51,278 nucleotides of DNA, taken from contig CAMKAT010000001.1 of assembly GCA_946410555.1 (NCBI GenBank), positions 111,108 through 162,385 on the forward strand, given 5' to 3'. The notes below the pieces were generated by a model. It did not search any database, was not told the DNA's origin, and saw nothing but the letters and a program-made list of their open reading frames with translations. The stretch is from an uncultured Caryophanales bacterium (lineage in GTDB: Bacteria > Bacillota_I > Bacilli_A > RF39 > UBA660). Below are positions 30,975 through 39,989 of the stretch, in pieces; positions within the stretch are counted from its first letter, which is position 1, and each line of letters begins with the position of its first letter. A program made the translations under genes and the position numbers.

Positions 30975-32051
30975 ATGAATATTTTATTAATTATATTAAT
31001 TGTTTTAACATCAATAATTATTATTCTTAATGTTATTCTTCTAACAAGAAAGAATAACAATAATGATATCTTAAAAGATATCATGGAACTAAGAAGAGAT
31101 ATCACTAAAGAAATCGGAGATTTCAAGTATGACTTTTCAAAGAGTTTATCTAATGACTTTGATAAGATTAATACTAAGATTGAAAATAGACTAATGGATA
31201 TTAATGATAAAGTTAATCGTAGACTTGATGAATCTCTTGATAAGACAAATAAGACATTTGCAAATATCCTAGAAAGATTAACAAAGATAGATGAAGCTCA
31301 AAAGAATATCGATCTATTATCTAAAGATATTATTAGTCTTCAAAGTGTATTAACTGATAAGAAAACTAGAGGTACATTTGGTGAAATTAACTTAAATTAT
31401 ATCCTTACATCAATCTTTGGAGAAAAGAAAGAAATTTATGATCTTCAACATAAGATGAGTAACGGATTTATTGCAGACTCAATACTATATGCACCAGAAC
31501 CATTAGGTACAATTGCGATTGACTCTAAGTTCCCACTTGAAAATTATGAAAAGATGACTAATAGAAGTCTTGATAAATCAGTAAGAGACGATGCATTTAA
31601 GAAATTTAAAATGGATGTTAAGAAACACATTGATGATATAAGTTCTAAATATATTATTAATGGAGAAACAGCTAAGCAAGCAATAATGTTCTTGCCAGCT
31701 GAAGCTGTATTTGCAGAATTAAATGCATATCATGAAGATTTGCTTAAATATGCATATTCCAAGAATGTTTGGATTTGTGGACCTACAACATTAATGGCAA
31801 CTCTTTCTACGATTGCTATGATTGTTAAAAACATAGAAAGAAATAAATATACTGAAGTAATTCATCAAGAATTAAATAAACTTGGAATAGAGTTTAGAAG
31901 ATATAAGGAACGTTGGGATAAACTTTCTAAAGATATCGATTCTGTATCTAATGAAGTTAAAAATATTAATACTACAACTGAAAAAATTACTAAGAGATTT
32001 GAACTTATTAGTGATGCAGATGTAAAGGCTTTAGAGGATAAATCTATGTAA
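30975..32051 (+). CDS. rmuC: DNA recombination protein RmuC
   Basis: A 358-residue protein with an N-terminal membrane helix (about 3-22), a coiled-coil stretch (about 25-115) and a PD-(D/E)xK-like nuclease core with KTRGTFGEINLNYIL (about 127-141), DSKFPLENYEKM (about 176-187) and a FLPAEAVFAEL block (about 233-243), all hallmark RmuC segments. RmuC limits inversions at short repeats in E. coli. AAGGAG precedes the ATG, 12 bp after the TVP38-family gene. Confidence 0.9.
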   Translation: MNILLIILIVLTSIIIILNVILLTRKNNNNDILKDIMELRRDITKEIGDFKYDFSKSLSNDFDKINTKIENRLMDINDKVNRRLDESLDKTNKTFANILERLTKIDEAQKNIDLLSKDIISLQSVLTDKKTRGTFGEINLNYILTSIFGEKKEIYDLQHKMSNGFIADSILYAPEPLGTIAIDSKFPLENYEKMTNRSLDKSVRDDAFKKFKMDVKKHIDDISSKYIINGETAKQAIMFLPAEAVFAELNAYHEDLLKYAYSKNVWICGPTTLMATLSTIAMIVKNIERNKYTEVIHQELNKLGIEFRRYKERWDKLSKDIDSVSNEVKNINTTTEKITKRFELISDADVKALEDKSM

Positions 32052-32082
32052 AAAAGGAGATTAATATTAATCTTCTTTTTAT
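32051..32082 (+). terminator. Terminator after rmuC
   Basis: AAAAAGGAGATTAA pairs with TTAATCTTCTTTTT (one G-T), loop of 2-4 bases, T-run in the right arm. Confidence 0.8.
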
Positions 32083-32140
32083 CTTTTATAGAGGTTTTAC
32101 CGTCTTTATGTTATACTTACATAAGTAAGGTGATAAAATA

Positions 32141-32842
32141 ATGGAATTTATAGAATTAAGACATATATATAAAGTATATAAAAATGGTGTGTCTGCCTTA
32201 GCAGATGTTAACCTAACAATAAAAAAAGGAGAATTTGTTTTTATAATTGGTGAATCAGGTTCTGGTAAATCAACATTAACAAAACTTCTTTATAGAGAAG
32301 AACGTCCTAATAGAGGAGAAGTTCTTGTAGGTGGTGTTAATGTTTCTAAATTAAGAAATGGTAATGTTTATAAATTAAGAAGAAAGATTGGAGTAGTATT
32401 CCAAGATTTCAAACTTTTACCAAAACTTACTGTTTATGAAAATGTTGCATATCCACTTGAAACATACGGAATGTCTAGGGGAGAAATAAGAGAAAAAGTA
32501 TTAGCTGCCTTAGATAGAGTTGGTTTAAAAGAAAGAATGCATTCATTTCCTAATGAACTTTCTGGTGGTGAACAACAAAGAGTTGGTTTAGCAAGAGCAA
32601 TAGTTAATGAACCAAAGCTTATTATTTGTGATGAACCTACAGGAGACCTAGATCCAAAACTTTCAAGAGAAGTTATGGACTTTATTGAGAAAATCAATCA
32701 AGAACTAGGTTCTACAATAATAATGGCTACACATGATAAAGAAATAGTTAACAGAATGAAAAAAAGAGTTATTTGTTTACATGATGGTGTATTAATTTCT
32801 GATAAAGAAGCAGGAGGATACATAGAAAATGAAGATAATTAG
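32141..32842 (+). CDS. ftsE: Cell division ATP-binding protein FtsE
   Basis: A 233-residue ABC ATPase: GESGSGKSTLTK Walker A (about 38-49), Q-loop VFQDFKLL, signature LSGGEQQRVGLARA (about 137-150), Walker B LIICDEPTGDLD and H-loop MATHD. The N-terminal FIELRHIYKVYKNGVSAL start is typical of FtsE. It drives FtsX, which controls peptidoglycan hydrolases at the septum. Ribosome site AAGGTGAT. It overlaps ftsX by 14 bp. Confidence 0.95.
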   Translation: MEFIELRHIYKVYKNGVSALADVNLTIKKGEFVFIIGESGSGKSTLTKLLYREERPNRGEVLVGGVNVSKLRNGNVYKLRRKIGVVFQDFKLLPKLTVYENVAYPLETYGMSRGEIREKVLAALDRVGLKERMHSFPNELSGGEQQRVGLARAIVNEPKLIICDEPTGDLDPKLSREVMDFIEKINQELGSTIIMATHDKEIVNRMKKRVICLHDGVLISDKEAGGYIENEDN

Positions 32843-33728
32843 AATAGTTAGAAAGAGTATTAAAGATGCATTTAAAAGTATTATAAGAAACTTTTCATTA
32901 TCAATTGCATCAGTTTCTTGTATTGCTATTACTCTAATAATAGTAGCAGTAGCATTAATTGCATCATATAACGTTAATAATATTACTAAAAAGATTGAAG
33001 GAGTACTTGAAATAGTTGTCTTTGTTGATAGAGATGCAACTGAATCTAATATCTCTGATGTTAAGGATGACATTAATAAGATAGGTAATGTAGATTCATC
33101 TAAAACTATCTATCACTCTAAAGAAGAGTTAGCTACACAATTAAGACAAGAAGATGCTAACATGGCACTTATTCTAGATACTCTAGATGACAATCCACTT
33201 CAATCATCATATGTTGTTACTGTTAAAGATGTAACTAAAATCAGTGAAACAGCTGAAGAAATTGAAAATATTAGATATGTAACATCAGTTAGATATGGTG
33301 AAAATCTAGTTAATAGATTATTAAATGTATTTGGTATTTTAAGAAATGGTTGTGTAATTGCAGTTATAGCTTTAATCGTAGTTACAGCATTCCTAGTAGG
33401 AAATACAATTAAAATTACTATCTTCTCAAGAAGACAAGAAATTCAAATAATGAGACTTGTAGGTACAAGTAATACAGTTATTAAATTACCTTTCTTAGTT
33501 GAAGGTTTTGTATTAGGAGTTATCGGAGGGCTAATAGCAGTAGGTATTTCACTATTTGCATATTATTTCTTATTCGATTTTACAAATGGAGTATTATTTA
33601 CTAATTTAGCTCCACTTGTAGCACCAGGATCAATTAGTTTTGATACAACAATTATTTTATTAGTAATCGGAGGACTTGTAGGTATGTTTGGTTCAATCAT
33701 GTCTACTAAGAAGTATTTAAAGATATAA
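32829..33728 (+). CDS. ftsX: Cell division protein FtsX
   Basis: A 299-residue permease with a helix at about 22-45, a large extracytoplasmic loop (about 46-170) and three C-terminal helices (about 175-200, 225-250, 268-292): the FtsX topology. The loop contains LDTLDDNPLQSSYVVTVKD, typical of Gram-positive FtsX. The extracytoplasmic loop contacts the cognate hydrolase, most likely the next gene. It overlaps ftsE by 14 bp and the next gene by 1 bp, forming a tight three-gene unit. Confidence 0.94.
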   Translation: MKIIRIVRKSIKDAFKSIIRNFSLSIASVSCIAITLIIVAVALIASYNVNNITKKIEGVLEIVVFVDRDATESNISDVKDDINKIGNVDSSKTIYHSKEELATQLRQEDANMALILDTLDDNPLQSSYVVTVKDVTKISETAEEIENIRYVTSVRYGENLVNRLLNVFGILRNGCVIAVIALIVVTAFLVGNTIKITIFSRRQEIQIMRLVGTSNTVIKLPFLVEGFVLGVIGGLIAVGISLFAYYFLFDFTNGVLFTNLAPLVAPGSISFDTTIILLVIGGLVGMFGSIMSTKKYLKI

Positions 33729-34936
33729 TGAAGAAGAGTAGATTATTAGTAATAGTATTTTTCTTAGTATTAGTAGTAACAATGACTCCAGTTATTGCTA
33801 CTGCTAAGTCTAATGCTAGAACATTAAAAGAATTAAAAAACGAGTTAAATCAATTAAAACAAAAACAATATAGTACTAATGCTGATAAGAGTGCTACTAA
33901 ATCAAAGATTAATAATGCTAAAACAACAATTTCGAATAATAAAACAGAAATTGAAAACAATACAAAAGAAATTGAAGATGCAACTGCAGAATCAGAACAA
34001 TTATCTGTAGAAATTGATGAAGGAAAGTATAAACTAGATAACTTAATGTCTGTTTATCAAATAGCTAAAGAAAATAATGTATATCTTGAATATATATTTG
34101 ATTCTAAAACTTATGATGAATTAGTTTATAGATCAGCTCTTTCTGAACAATTACTAGATTACTTAAATGATTCAGTAAATGCTTGGAATGATAAGATTAA
34201 AAGAAATGATGAATTAAAAGTTAAGCTTGCTGAAAAAACTCAACAACTTGAAAGTGATATTAATACACTTTCATCAGATATTGATAAATGGGATGATCAT
34301 TTAGAACAATTAGATGACGTTGCAATTTCAGTAGCAGACGAAATTAATGCTACACAAGAGTTAATTAATTACTATAAATCAATTGGTTGTGGTGAAAATG
34401 AAGACTTAGATAGATGTGCATCTGTAAGAGGAGATACAAGATTCATTAGACCACTTAATAAAGGAGTCATAACTTCTTATTATGGTTATAGAACATCACC
34501 TACAACTGGAGCTGCTAATACATTCCACAGTGGAACAGATATTGGTGGTAATGCTGAAGGTACATCAGTTTATTCTATAGCTAATGGTACGGTTGGAATG
34601 ATTATTAGAAAATCTAGTTGTGGTGGAAATATGGTTTATGTTTACCATACAATTAAAGGTGTTCAATATACATCATGTTATATGCATTTATTAACGATTA
34701 ATGTAAGTGTAGGTCAATCAGTTACTGCAAATACTGTTGTTGGAACAGTAGGTGGAGGAAGAGGAACTGCAAGTTATGAACAATGTTCTACAGGTGCTCA
34801 CTTACACTTAAGTTTGGCTACTGGTTGGTATGGACGAACATATAGTTCATATGCACAATGGAAATCACATTTAGTAGATCCTAGAAGTTATGTTAGTATA
34901 CCTGCTAAAGGTATTTGGTTCTATTCTAGATACTAG
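33728..34936 (+). CDS. FtsEX-dependent wall hydrolase, EnvC/PcsB-like with M23 domain
   Basis: A 402-residue exported protein: signal peptide (about 1-27), a long helical coiled-coil region (about 28-220) rich in Lys/Glu/Asn as in EnvC and PcsB, then an M23 domain (about 235-390). All M23 catalytic elements are intact: FHSGTDIGG, SCYMHLLTI with His, and GAHLHLSL (HxH). The start overlaps the ftsX stop (TAATG). The coiled coil is expected to bind FtsX and relieve autoinhibition, so this should be an active endopeptidase or an amidase activator of division. Confidence 0.9.
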   Translation: MKKSRLLVIVFFLVLVVTMTPVIATAKSNARTLKELKNELNQLKQKQYSTNADKSATKSKINNAKTTISNNKTEIENNTKEIEDATAESEQLSVEIDEGKYKLDNLMSVYQIAKENNVYLEYIFDSKTYDELVYRSALSEQLLDYLNDSVNAWNDKIKRNDELKVKLAEKTQQLESDINTLSSDIDKWDDHLEQLDDVAISVADEINATQELINYYKSIGCGENEDLDRCASVRGDTRFIRPLNKGVITSYYGYRTSPTTGAANTFHSGTDIGGNAEGTSVYSIANGTVGMIIRKSSCGGNMVYVYHTIKGVQYTSCYMHLLTINVSVGQSVTANTVVGTVGGGRGTASYEQCSTGAHLHLSLATGWYGRTYSSYAQWKSHLVDPRSYVSIPAKGIWFYSRY

Positions 34937-34945
34937 GGAGGACTT

Positions 34946-35731
34946 ATGAAAAAAAGAATTCTTGGTGGATTTATTTTATTCGTATTATTAGTTCCTGCAT
35001 TGATCATAGGTGGTAGACTATTTAAGGTAGTTGCTACCTTGATTTCTTTTGGAGGAGCATATGAATTAATAAAAACAACTACTAAAACTAAATTAAAAAC
35101 GGTTTATATACTTTCATTTATGTATATCTTTGCATTAATGCATTTTCATTTTGTTAAAAGTGTACTTAATATAGATATACTTACACTTGAAAGTGTTTAT
35201 TTATCAATGATACTAGTATTCTTAGGTTTATCTTTACCTTTAAGAGATAAGTTAAGTGCAAATGATGCACTTAAAGTGATAGGTATAATTGTTCTTTTAA
35301 GTTTTGCTTTTAGATCAATCGTAGATATTTATTTTGATTCTATATTTAAACTTATATTTATTGTACTTATTGCTACTATGACAGATATATTTGCTCTTGT
35401 TGGTGGAATGTTAATAGGTAAACATAAATTGACTAGTATCTCACCAAAAAAGACTATCGAAGGAAGTCTTACAGGTTTAATAGTATGTACTATTGTGACT
35501 ACTACATATTATCTTATTGCAATGAATAAGATAAATCTTAAAATAATACCTGTTATTATTATTTTAAGTATCGTAGGACAAATCGGAGATTTATTCTTTA
35601 GTCAAATAAAAAGAGAAAATGATATTAAAGACTATTCTAATTTAATCCCAGGACATGGAGGAATATTAGATAGATTTGATAGTTTAATATTCATAGCATT
35701 AGCTTATGAAATATTAAAAGCATTAATATAG
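34946..35731 (+). CDS. cdsA: Phosphatidate cytidylyltransferase
   Basis: A 261-residue, about eight-helix membrane enzyme making CDP-diacylglycerol from phosphatidic acid and CTP. The CDP-alcohol signature region is clear: SPKKTIEGSLTG (about 168-179), IVGQIGDLFFSQIKRENDIKDY with a C-terminal LIPGHGGILDRFDSL (about 210-246). AGGGAGG is the ribosome site. It lies 9 bp after the hydrolase gene and 9 bp before rseP; uppS and dxr, common neighbours, are absent here. Confidence 0.93.
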   Translation: MKKRILGGFILFVLLVPALIIGGRLFKVVATLISFGGAYELIKTTTKTKLKTVYILSFMYIFALMHFHFVKSVLNIDILTLESVYLSMILVFLGLSLPLRDKLSANDALKVIGIIVLLSFAFRSIVDIYFDSIFKLIFIVLIATMTDIFALVGGMLIGKHKLTSISPKKTIEGSLTGLIVCTIVTTTYYLIAMNKINLKIIPVIIILSIVGQIGDLFFSQIKRENDIKDYSNLIPGHGGILDRFDSLIFIALAYEILKALI

Positions 35732-35740
35732 GGAGGTTTT

Positions 35741-36997
35741 ATGAGTAAGAAAAATAATGAAGAAAAGCCTACATTAGGAAGTTACTTAGAATTAATTGGA
35801 ATCATTGTTTTTGTTATTGTAACATTAGTATTCTTTCCACATACAGTAGTGTGGAATATCGTGGTTTTATTACTTATGTTAAGTCTTTTAATAACTATAC
35901 ATGAGTTTGGTCATTTTATTGCAGCCAAAAAGTTTGGTGTTCATGTTTATGAATTTGCAATTGGAATGGGACCTAAAGTAATTAGTTTTAAAAGAAAAGG
36001 AGATCCTACAATCTATTCTTTAAGAGCACTTCCAATTGGTGGTTATAACCAACTTGCAGGTGAAGTAATGGAGGATGATAAGGAATTACCTAAAGAATCT
36101 TTCATGTGTAATAAACCTAAACATCAAAGAATAATTATTCTAGTATCAGGTGTTCTAATGAACTTCTTACTAGCAATTGTATTCTTATTTGTTATGTCTT
36201 GTATTTGGGGAACTACTAATCAAGATACAGTTATAAAAAATGTACTAAAAAGTAGTGAAGCAGAAAAAGCTGGAATACAAGCTGGTGATAAGATACTTAA
36301 GATGAATAATCACAAAGCAAGTGATATTGATTCACTTCAAGTAGTTTCACTTCTTAAGAATAAGAAAAACACTAATACTTACCTTATTGAACATAAAGAT
36401 GGATCAAAGAGTACTTATACTTTAGAGATTAAGAATTATGTTATTAGTAAAAGTACTGGTGAAATAGTTAGTGAAACTAGTGATGAAAATACTTTTGATA
36501 AGATTATCGAAGATAATAATTTAAATAAAGATGATTATGTTGAGAAAAAACTTGCAGGTTTCCAATTTGATACAAAAAGTAAAAAAGGATTTGCACATTC
36601 AATTAAATATGCATTTTCTAAATTTAAAAATACTGCATGTTTAATGTTTAGAATTATCTATTATTTAATTACAGGTAAACTAGGACTAGATGCTTTATCT
36701 GGACCAGTTGGTATGTATACAGTCGTAGACGCAGCTACTAATGTTGGTTCTACATCATATGGGCTTTTCAATTTAATATATTTAACTGCATATATATCTA
36801 TTAATCTTGGAGTAATGAATATACTTCCATTCCCAGCATTCGATGGTGGACAACTTATGTTTGTAGTATATGAAATAATTACAAGAAAAAAAGGTAATGC
36901 AGATGTAGAAGCAGTTATTAATCTAATTGGATTTATACTTATATTTTCACTTATGATTTTAATAACATTTAAAGACATATTTAAACTACTAGGATAG
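35741..36997 (+). CDS. rseP: Site-2 protease RseP/RasP
   Basis: A 418-residue intramembrane zinc metalloprotease. HEFGHFIAAKKFGV (zinc HExxH, about 54-67) lies in the first core helix, one PDZ-like domain spans about 165-225 (AGIQAGDKILKMNNHK), and the third ligand region LPFPAFDGGQL is near 365-376. It cleaves membrane-anchored regulators or signal-peptide remnants. GGGAGGT precedes the ATG. It forms the last gene of the ftsE-ftsX-envC-cdsA-rseP stretch. Confidence 0.95.
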   Translation: MSKKNNEEKPTLGSYLELIGIIVFVIVTLVFFPHTVVWNIVVLLLMLSLLITIHEFGHFIAAKKFGVHVYEFAIGMGPKVISFKRKGDPTIYSLRALPIGGYNQLAGEVMEDDKELPKESFMCNKPKHQRIIILVSGVLMNFLLAIVFLFVMSCIWGTTNQDTVIKNVLKSSEAEKAGIQAGDKILKMNNHKASDIDSLQVVSLLKNKKNTNTYLIEHKDGSKSTYTLEIKNYVISKSTGEIVSETSDENTFDKIIEDNNLNKDDYVEKKLAGFQFDTKSKKGFAHSIKYAFSKFKNTACLMFRIIYYLITGKLGLDALSGPVGMYTVVDAATNVGSTSYGLFNLIYLTAYISINLGVMNILPFPAFDGGQLMFVVYEIITRKKGNADVEAVINLIGFILIFSLMILITFKDIFKLLG

Positions 36998-37022
36998 GAA
37001 CAATTTGTTCCTATTTTTTTTG
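36994..37022 (+). terminator. Terminator after rseP
   Basis: ATAGGAACA / TGTTCCTAT, 9 bp with a 3-base loop, followed by TTTTTTTT. The stop codon is in the left arm. Although it contains GAAC and GTTC, their 5-base spacing does not fit a LexA box. Confidence 0.9.
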
Positions 37023-37076
37023 TAAATGATATTTAAAGAAATCATCGTGAGTTGTATAATAACAATAGGTGATAAT

Positions 37077-37739
37077 ATGTTAGCAGTATATATAATATTA
37101 GCAGTTATTTTTATTCTTTTTATTACCATTATAATACTAGCTATACGTAAATATAATAATGATGAAGTAGAAAAAGAACTTGAGTATGTATCTGAAAATT
37201 ATGATATAAACGAAATTGATAAAAGTAATCTTGAAGATACAAAAGCAATAGAACCAGTAAAGGTAGAAACTAAAGAGGTAGTAAAACCAGTTGAGATAAC
37301 ACCACAACCAGTCGTAGATAACACACCACCTCCAGTAATTGATTTAAAAATACCTGAACAAACTGATGAAGAAATAGTAATCGAAGATACAGCGATCAAA
37401 GAAGAAAATACTTCAGAGTCAATCGAAGTAAAAGATAATGCACTTAATATAGAGGAAACAGGTGAAGAAATAACTATCAAAGATAATGCTTTGAAAGTTG
37501 AAGAAGAAGGAGTAGAAGCAGTTAAGATTGAAGAAGCTCCAACTAAAGTAGAAATAAAACCTGAAGTAAAAGTTGAAGTAGATTATATGAAAGATGCTTT
37601 TCAAAGTAAGTATGATGGTAACAGTACAATTAATAATGATATTCATGTAGAAATGCCAAAAGAAAAAGTTTCTATGAAAACAGAAATATGGGATTTCAGT
37701 GAAATACAAAATGGAGTAAATTCTAATGAAAAAAATTAA
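37077..37739 (+). CDS. Unknown membrane-anchored acidic repeat protein
   Basis: A 220-residue protein: one N-terminal membrane helix (about 3-25), then a highly acidic, Val/Glu/Pro/Lys-rich disordered region with imperfect repeats such as IKDNALKVEEEG and VKDNALNIEETG, ending in a short conserved-looking EIWDFSEIQNG. ATG 37077 follows AGGTGAT, with TATAAT at 37055-37060; the in-frame ATG 37026 lies before that -10 box. It overlaps the next small gene by 14 bp. Function unknown; a cytosolic tether or regulator is possible. Confidence 0.6.
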   Translation: MLAVYIILAVIFILFITIIILAIRKYNNDEVEKELEYVSENYDINEIDKSNLEDTKAIEPVKVETKEVVKPVEITPQPVVDNTPPPVIDLKIPEQTDEEIVIEDTAIKEENTSESIEVKDNALNIEETGEEITIKDNALKVEEEGVEAVKIEEAPTKVEIKPEVKVEVDYMKDAFQSKYDGNSTINNDIHVEMPKEKVSMKTEIWDFSEIQNGVNSNEKN

Positions 37740-37908
37740 AGAATTTAATAATGTTTATTTAGAATATCCAGAAATTTATTCATTAAAAGAAGATGCAATT
37801 AATCTACTTAAACAAGAAAGAGAAGAGTTATTAAAAACTAAAATAGTTGTTTCAAGAGAAGAAATAATTAGAAGAATGGAAGAATTAGATAGAGGACGTG
37901 CTCGATAG
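37726..37908 (+). CDS. Unknown 60-residue helical protein
   Basis: A 60-residue protein, soluble and highly charged with a predicted helix-rich body (LKQEREELLKTKIVVSREEI), ending GRAR. GGAG lies 9 bases before the ATG, inside the preceding gene, which it overlaps by 14 bp. The basic C-terminal part and small size suggest a partner of the upstream acidic protein or a nucleic-acid-binding peptide, but nothing definite is seen. A weak hairpin (AGGAC/GTCCT, long loop, then TTTTT) follows at 37893-37921. Confidence 0.55.
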   Translation: MKKIKEFNNVYLEYPEIYSLKEDAINLLKQEREELLKTKIVVSREEIIRRMEELDRGRAR

Positions 37909-37945
37909 TAAGTCCTTTTTATATGTCTAGAAGTAACGATTTTCT

Positions 37946-37974
37946 TTGGAAAACAAAGGTTTTTAGTGTATAAT
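37946..37974 (+). promoter_or_regulatory. Promoter of parE
   Basis: TTGGAA (37946-37951), 17-bp spacer, TATAAT (37969-37974), preceded by TG at -14/-13. The spacer contains AAAACAAAGGTTTT, which matches only 6 of 10 LexA positions and is not called a box. Confidence 0.65.
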
Positions 37975-37991
37975 TAGTTAAGGTGAGAAAA

Positions 37992-39914
37992 ATGGCAAAA
38001 AAATATGATGCTGATTCGATAAAAATATTAGAAGGATTAGAAGCAGTTAGAAAAAGACCTGGTATGTATATTGGTTCTACTGATAAAAGAGGACTTCATC
38101 ATTTAGTTTGGGAAATAGTAGACAATGGTATAGATGAAATCATAAATGGTTATGGTAATACTATTAAAATTATCATGAATAAAGATGGATCTATTACTAT
38201 TGCAGATAATGGTAGAGGAGTTCCTATTGGAATGCACTCTAGTGGTAAATCTACTCCTGAAGTTGTTTATACAGTATTACACGCTGGTGGAAAATTTGAA
38301 GAAGGAAACTATAAAGTTTCTGGAGGACTTCATGGTGTAGGTGCATCAGTTGTTAATGCATTATCTGATTGGATGGATGTAATTATTTATACTGATGGAA
38401 AGATTTCTGAGATTAAGTTTAAAAATGGCGGAGAAGTAGCATCTCCACTTAAGACTATCGGAGAATCTAAAAAGACTGGTACAATTGTTACATTTATGCC
38501 AAACTATGAAATATTTAAAAATTGCCAATTTTCATTCTCAACAATTTGTGAAAGAACTCAAGAAAGTGCATTCTTACTTCCTAACGTTACAATTGACTTA
38601 GAAAATAGAGTAAGTGATGAAGTACAAAAAGTAAGTTATCACTATGAAAAAGGTTTAGAAGCATTTGTTGAATACATGAATGAAGACAAGAATACATTAG
38701 ATAACATTATTAATATTCATGGTGAAAAGAATAAGATTGTTGTTGATGTAGCACTTCAATATACAGATACATATAATGAATCTATCGTATCATTTGTTAA
38801 TAACGTTAAAACAAGTGATGGTGGATCGCATGAAGTTGGATTTAAATCAGGTTTAACTAAAATCTTCAATGATTATTGTAGAGAAAATAATATATTAAAA
38901 GCTAAAGATTCAAACTTTGACGGTAGTGATGTTCGTGAAGGTTTAACTGCAGTTATTAATTTAAAAGTTCCTGAAGAATTACTTCAATTCGAAGGACAAA
39001 CTAAAGGTAAACTAGGAACACCTGAAGCAAGAGTTGCTGTTGAACAAATCGTTTATGAAAATTTAAAATTCTATTTACATGAACATAAAAGTGAAGCAAT
39101 GGCTATTGTTGAAAAGATGACTAACTCTAAGTTTGCAAGAGAAGCTGCAAGAAAAGCTCGTGAAGAAGCTAGACTTGGAAAATCTAAAAAACAAAAACAA
39201 GCGAGTCTTTCAGATAAGCTAACTCCACCACAAGGACATAACGCTAAGATTAATGAGTTATTCATAGTTGAGGGTAACTCAGCAGGTGGAACAGCTAAAC
39301 AAGGTAGAGACCGTAAATTCCAAGGAGTACTTCCTTTAAGAGGAAAAGTTCTTAACACTGAAAAAGCAAGTCTTGCTGATGCATATAAGAATGAAGAACT
39401 TAATACTTTAATCCATTGTATTGGTGGAGGGGTAGGAAGTGAATTTGATGTTAAAGACATTAATTATGATAAAGTCGTAATAATGACCGATGCAGATGAT
39501 GATGGATGTCACATCCAATGTTTACTTCTAACTTTCTTCTATAGATTCATGAGACCTTTAATTGAAGAAGGACATTTATATATAGCAATGCCTCCTTTAT
39601 ATAAAGTTCAATTTACAGGTTCAAAAGAACCAATCTATTGTTATACAAATGAAGAATTAAGAGAACTTACTGAAGGTAAATCAAATTATAATCTTCAAAG
39701 ATACAAAGGTTTAGGAGAAATGAATGCTGAAGCTTTAAGAGAAACTACAATGGATCCTAAGACAAGAAGTATTATTAAAGTTAATATAAATGATGACATG
39801 CTTGCTGAAAAGAGAGTTTCAGTACTTATGGGTGACAAAGTAGAACCTAGAAAAGCATGGATAAATGAAAATGTAGACTTCACACTTGAAGATGATTTTA
39901 AAAATAAAAATTAG
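37992..39914 (+). CDS. parE: DNA topoisomerase IV subunit B (ParE)
   Basis: A 640-residue ATPase subunit: GHKL motifs (LEAVRKRPGMYIG, EIVDNGIDE, IADNGRGVP, HGVGASVVNALS), transducer region and TOPRIM domain with EGNSAGG (near residue 426) and TDADDDGCHI. The IQCLLLTFFYRFM block and HIQ favour ParE over GyrB. The usual EGDSAGG Asp is Asn here; the homologous change in E. coli GyrB (D426N) and pneumococcal ParE (D435N) lowers quinolone sensitivity. ATG 37992 follows AAGGTGAG. parC is not adjacent; xseA follows. Confidence 0.9.
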   Translation: MAKKYDADSIKILEGLEAVRKRPGMYIGSTDKRGLHHLVWEIVDNGIDEIINGYGNTIKIIMNKDGSITIADNGRGVPIGMHSSGKSTPEVVYTVLHAGGKFEEGNYKVSGGLHGVGASVVNALSDWMDVIIYTDGKISEIKFKNGGEVASPLKTIGESKKTGTIVTFMPNYEIFKNCQFSFSTICERTQESAFLLPNVTIDLENRVSDEVQKVSYHYEKGLEAFVEYMNEDKNTLDNIINIHGEKNKIVVDVALQYTDTYNESIVSFVNNVKTSDGGSHEVGFKSGLTKIFNDYCRENNILKAKDSNFDGSDVREGLTAVINLKVPEELLQFEGQTKGKLGTPEARVAVEQIVYENLKFYLHEHKSEAMAIVEKMTNSKFAREAARKAREEARLGKSKKQKQASLSDKLTPPQGHNAKINELFIVEGNSAGGTAKQGRDRKFQGVLPLRGKVLNTEKASLADAYKNEELNTLIHCIGGGVGSEFDVKDINYDKVVIMTDADDDGCHIQCLLLTFFYRFMRPLIEEGHLYIAMPPLYKVQFTGSKEPIYCYTNEELRELTEGKSNYNLQRYKGLGEMNAEALRETTMDPKTRSIIKVNINDDMLAEKRVSVLMGDKVEPRKAWINENVDFTLEDDFKNKN

Positions 39915-39936
39915 TAAGTTAATTACTAATTTTTTA
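39906..39936 (+). terminator. Terminator after parE
   Basis: AAAAATTAGTAA pairs with TTACTAATTTTT around a 5-base loop; stop codon in the left arm. Confidence 0.85.
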
Positions 39937-39965
39937 TTTACAAACAAGTGTTCGAAGAGTAAAAT
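39937..39965 (+). promoter_or_regulatory. Promoter with LexA-type (SOS) box before xseA-xseB
   Basis: TTTACA (39937-39942), 17-bp spacer, TAAAAT (39960-39965). CAAACAAGTGTTCG at 39941-39954 matches 9 of 10 fixed positions of CGAAC-N4-GTTCG and overlaps the -35 and spacer. The arrangement parallels that of the polymerase operon at 4098-4126. Confidence 0.7.
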
Positions 39966-39989
39966 ATTATTTAGAGAATTGGTGATAAA

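Noticed and set aside
36994..37022. GAAC/GTTC pair after rseP as an SOS box
   Set aside because: The halves are 5 bases apart, not 4, and the structure is plainly a terminator with a T-run.
37948..37965. LexA box in the parE promoter (AAAACAAAGGTTTT)
   Set aside because: Only 6 of 10 fixed positions match and the key GAAC/GTTC halves are missing.
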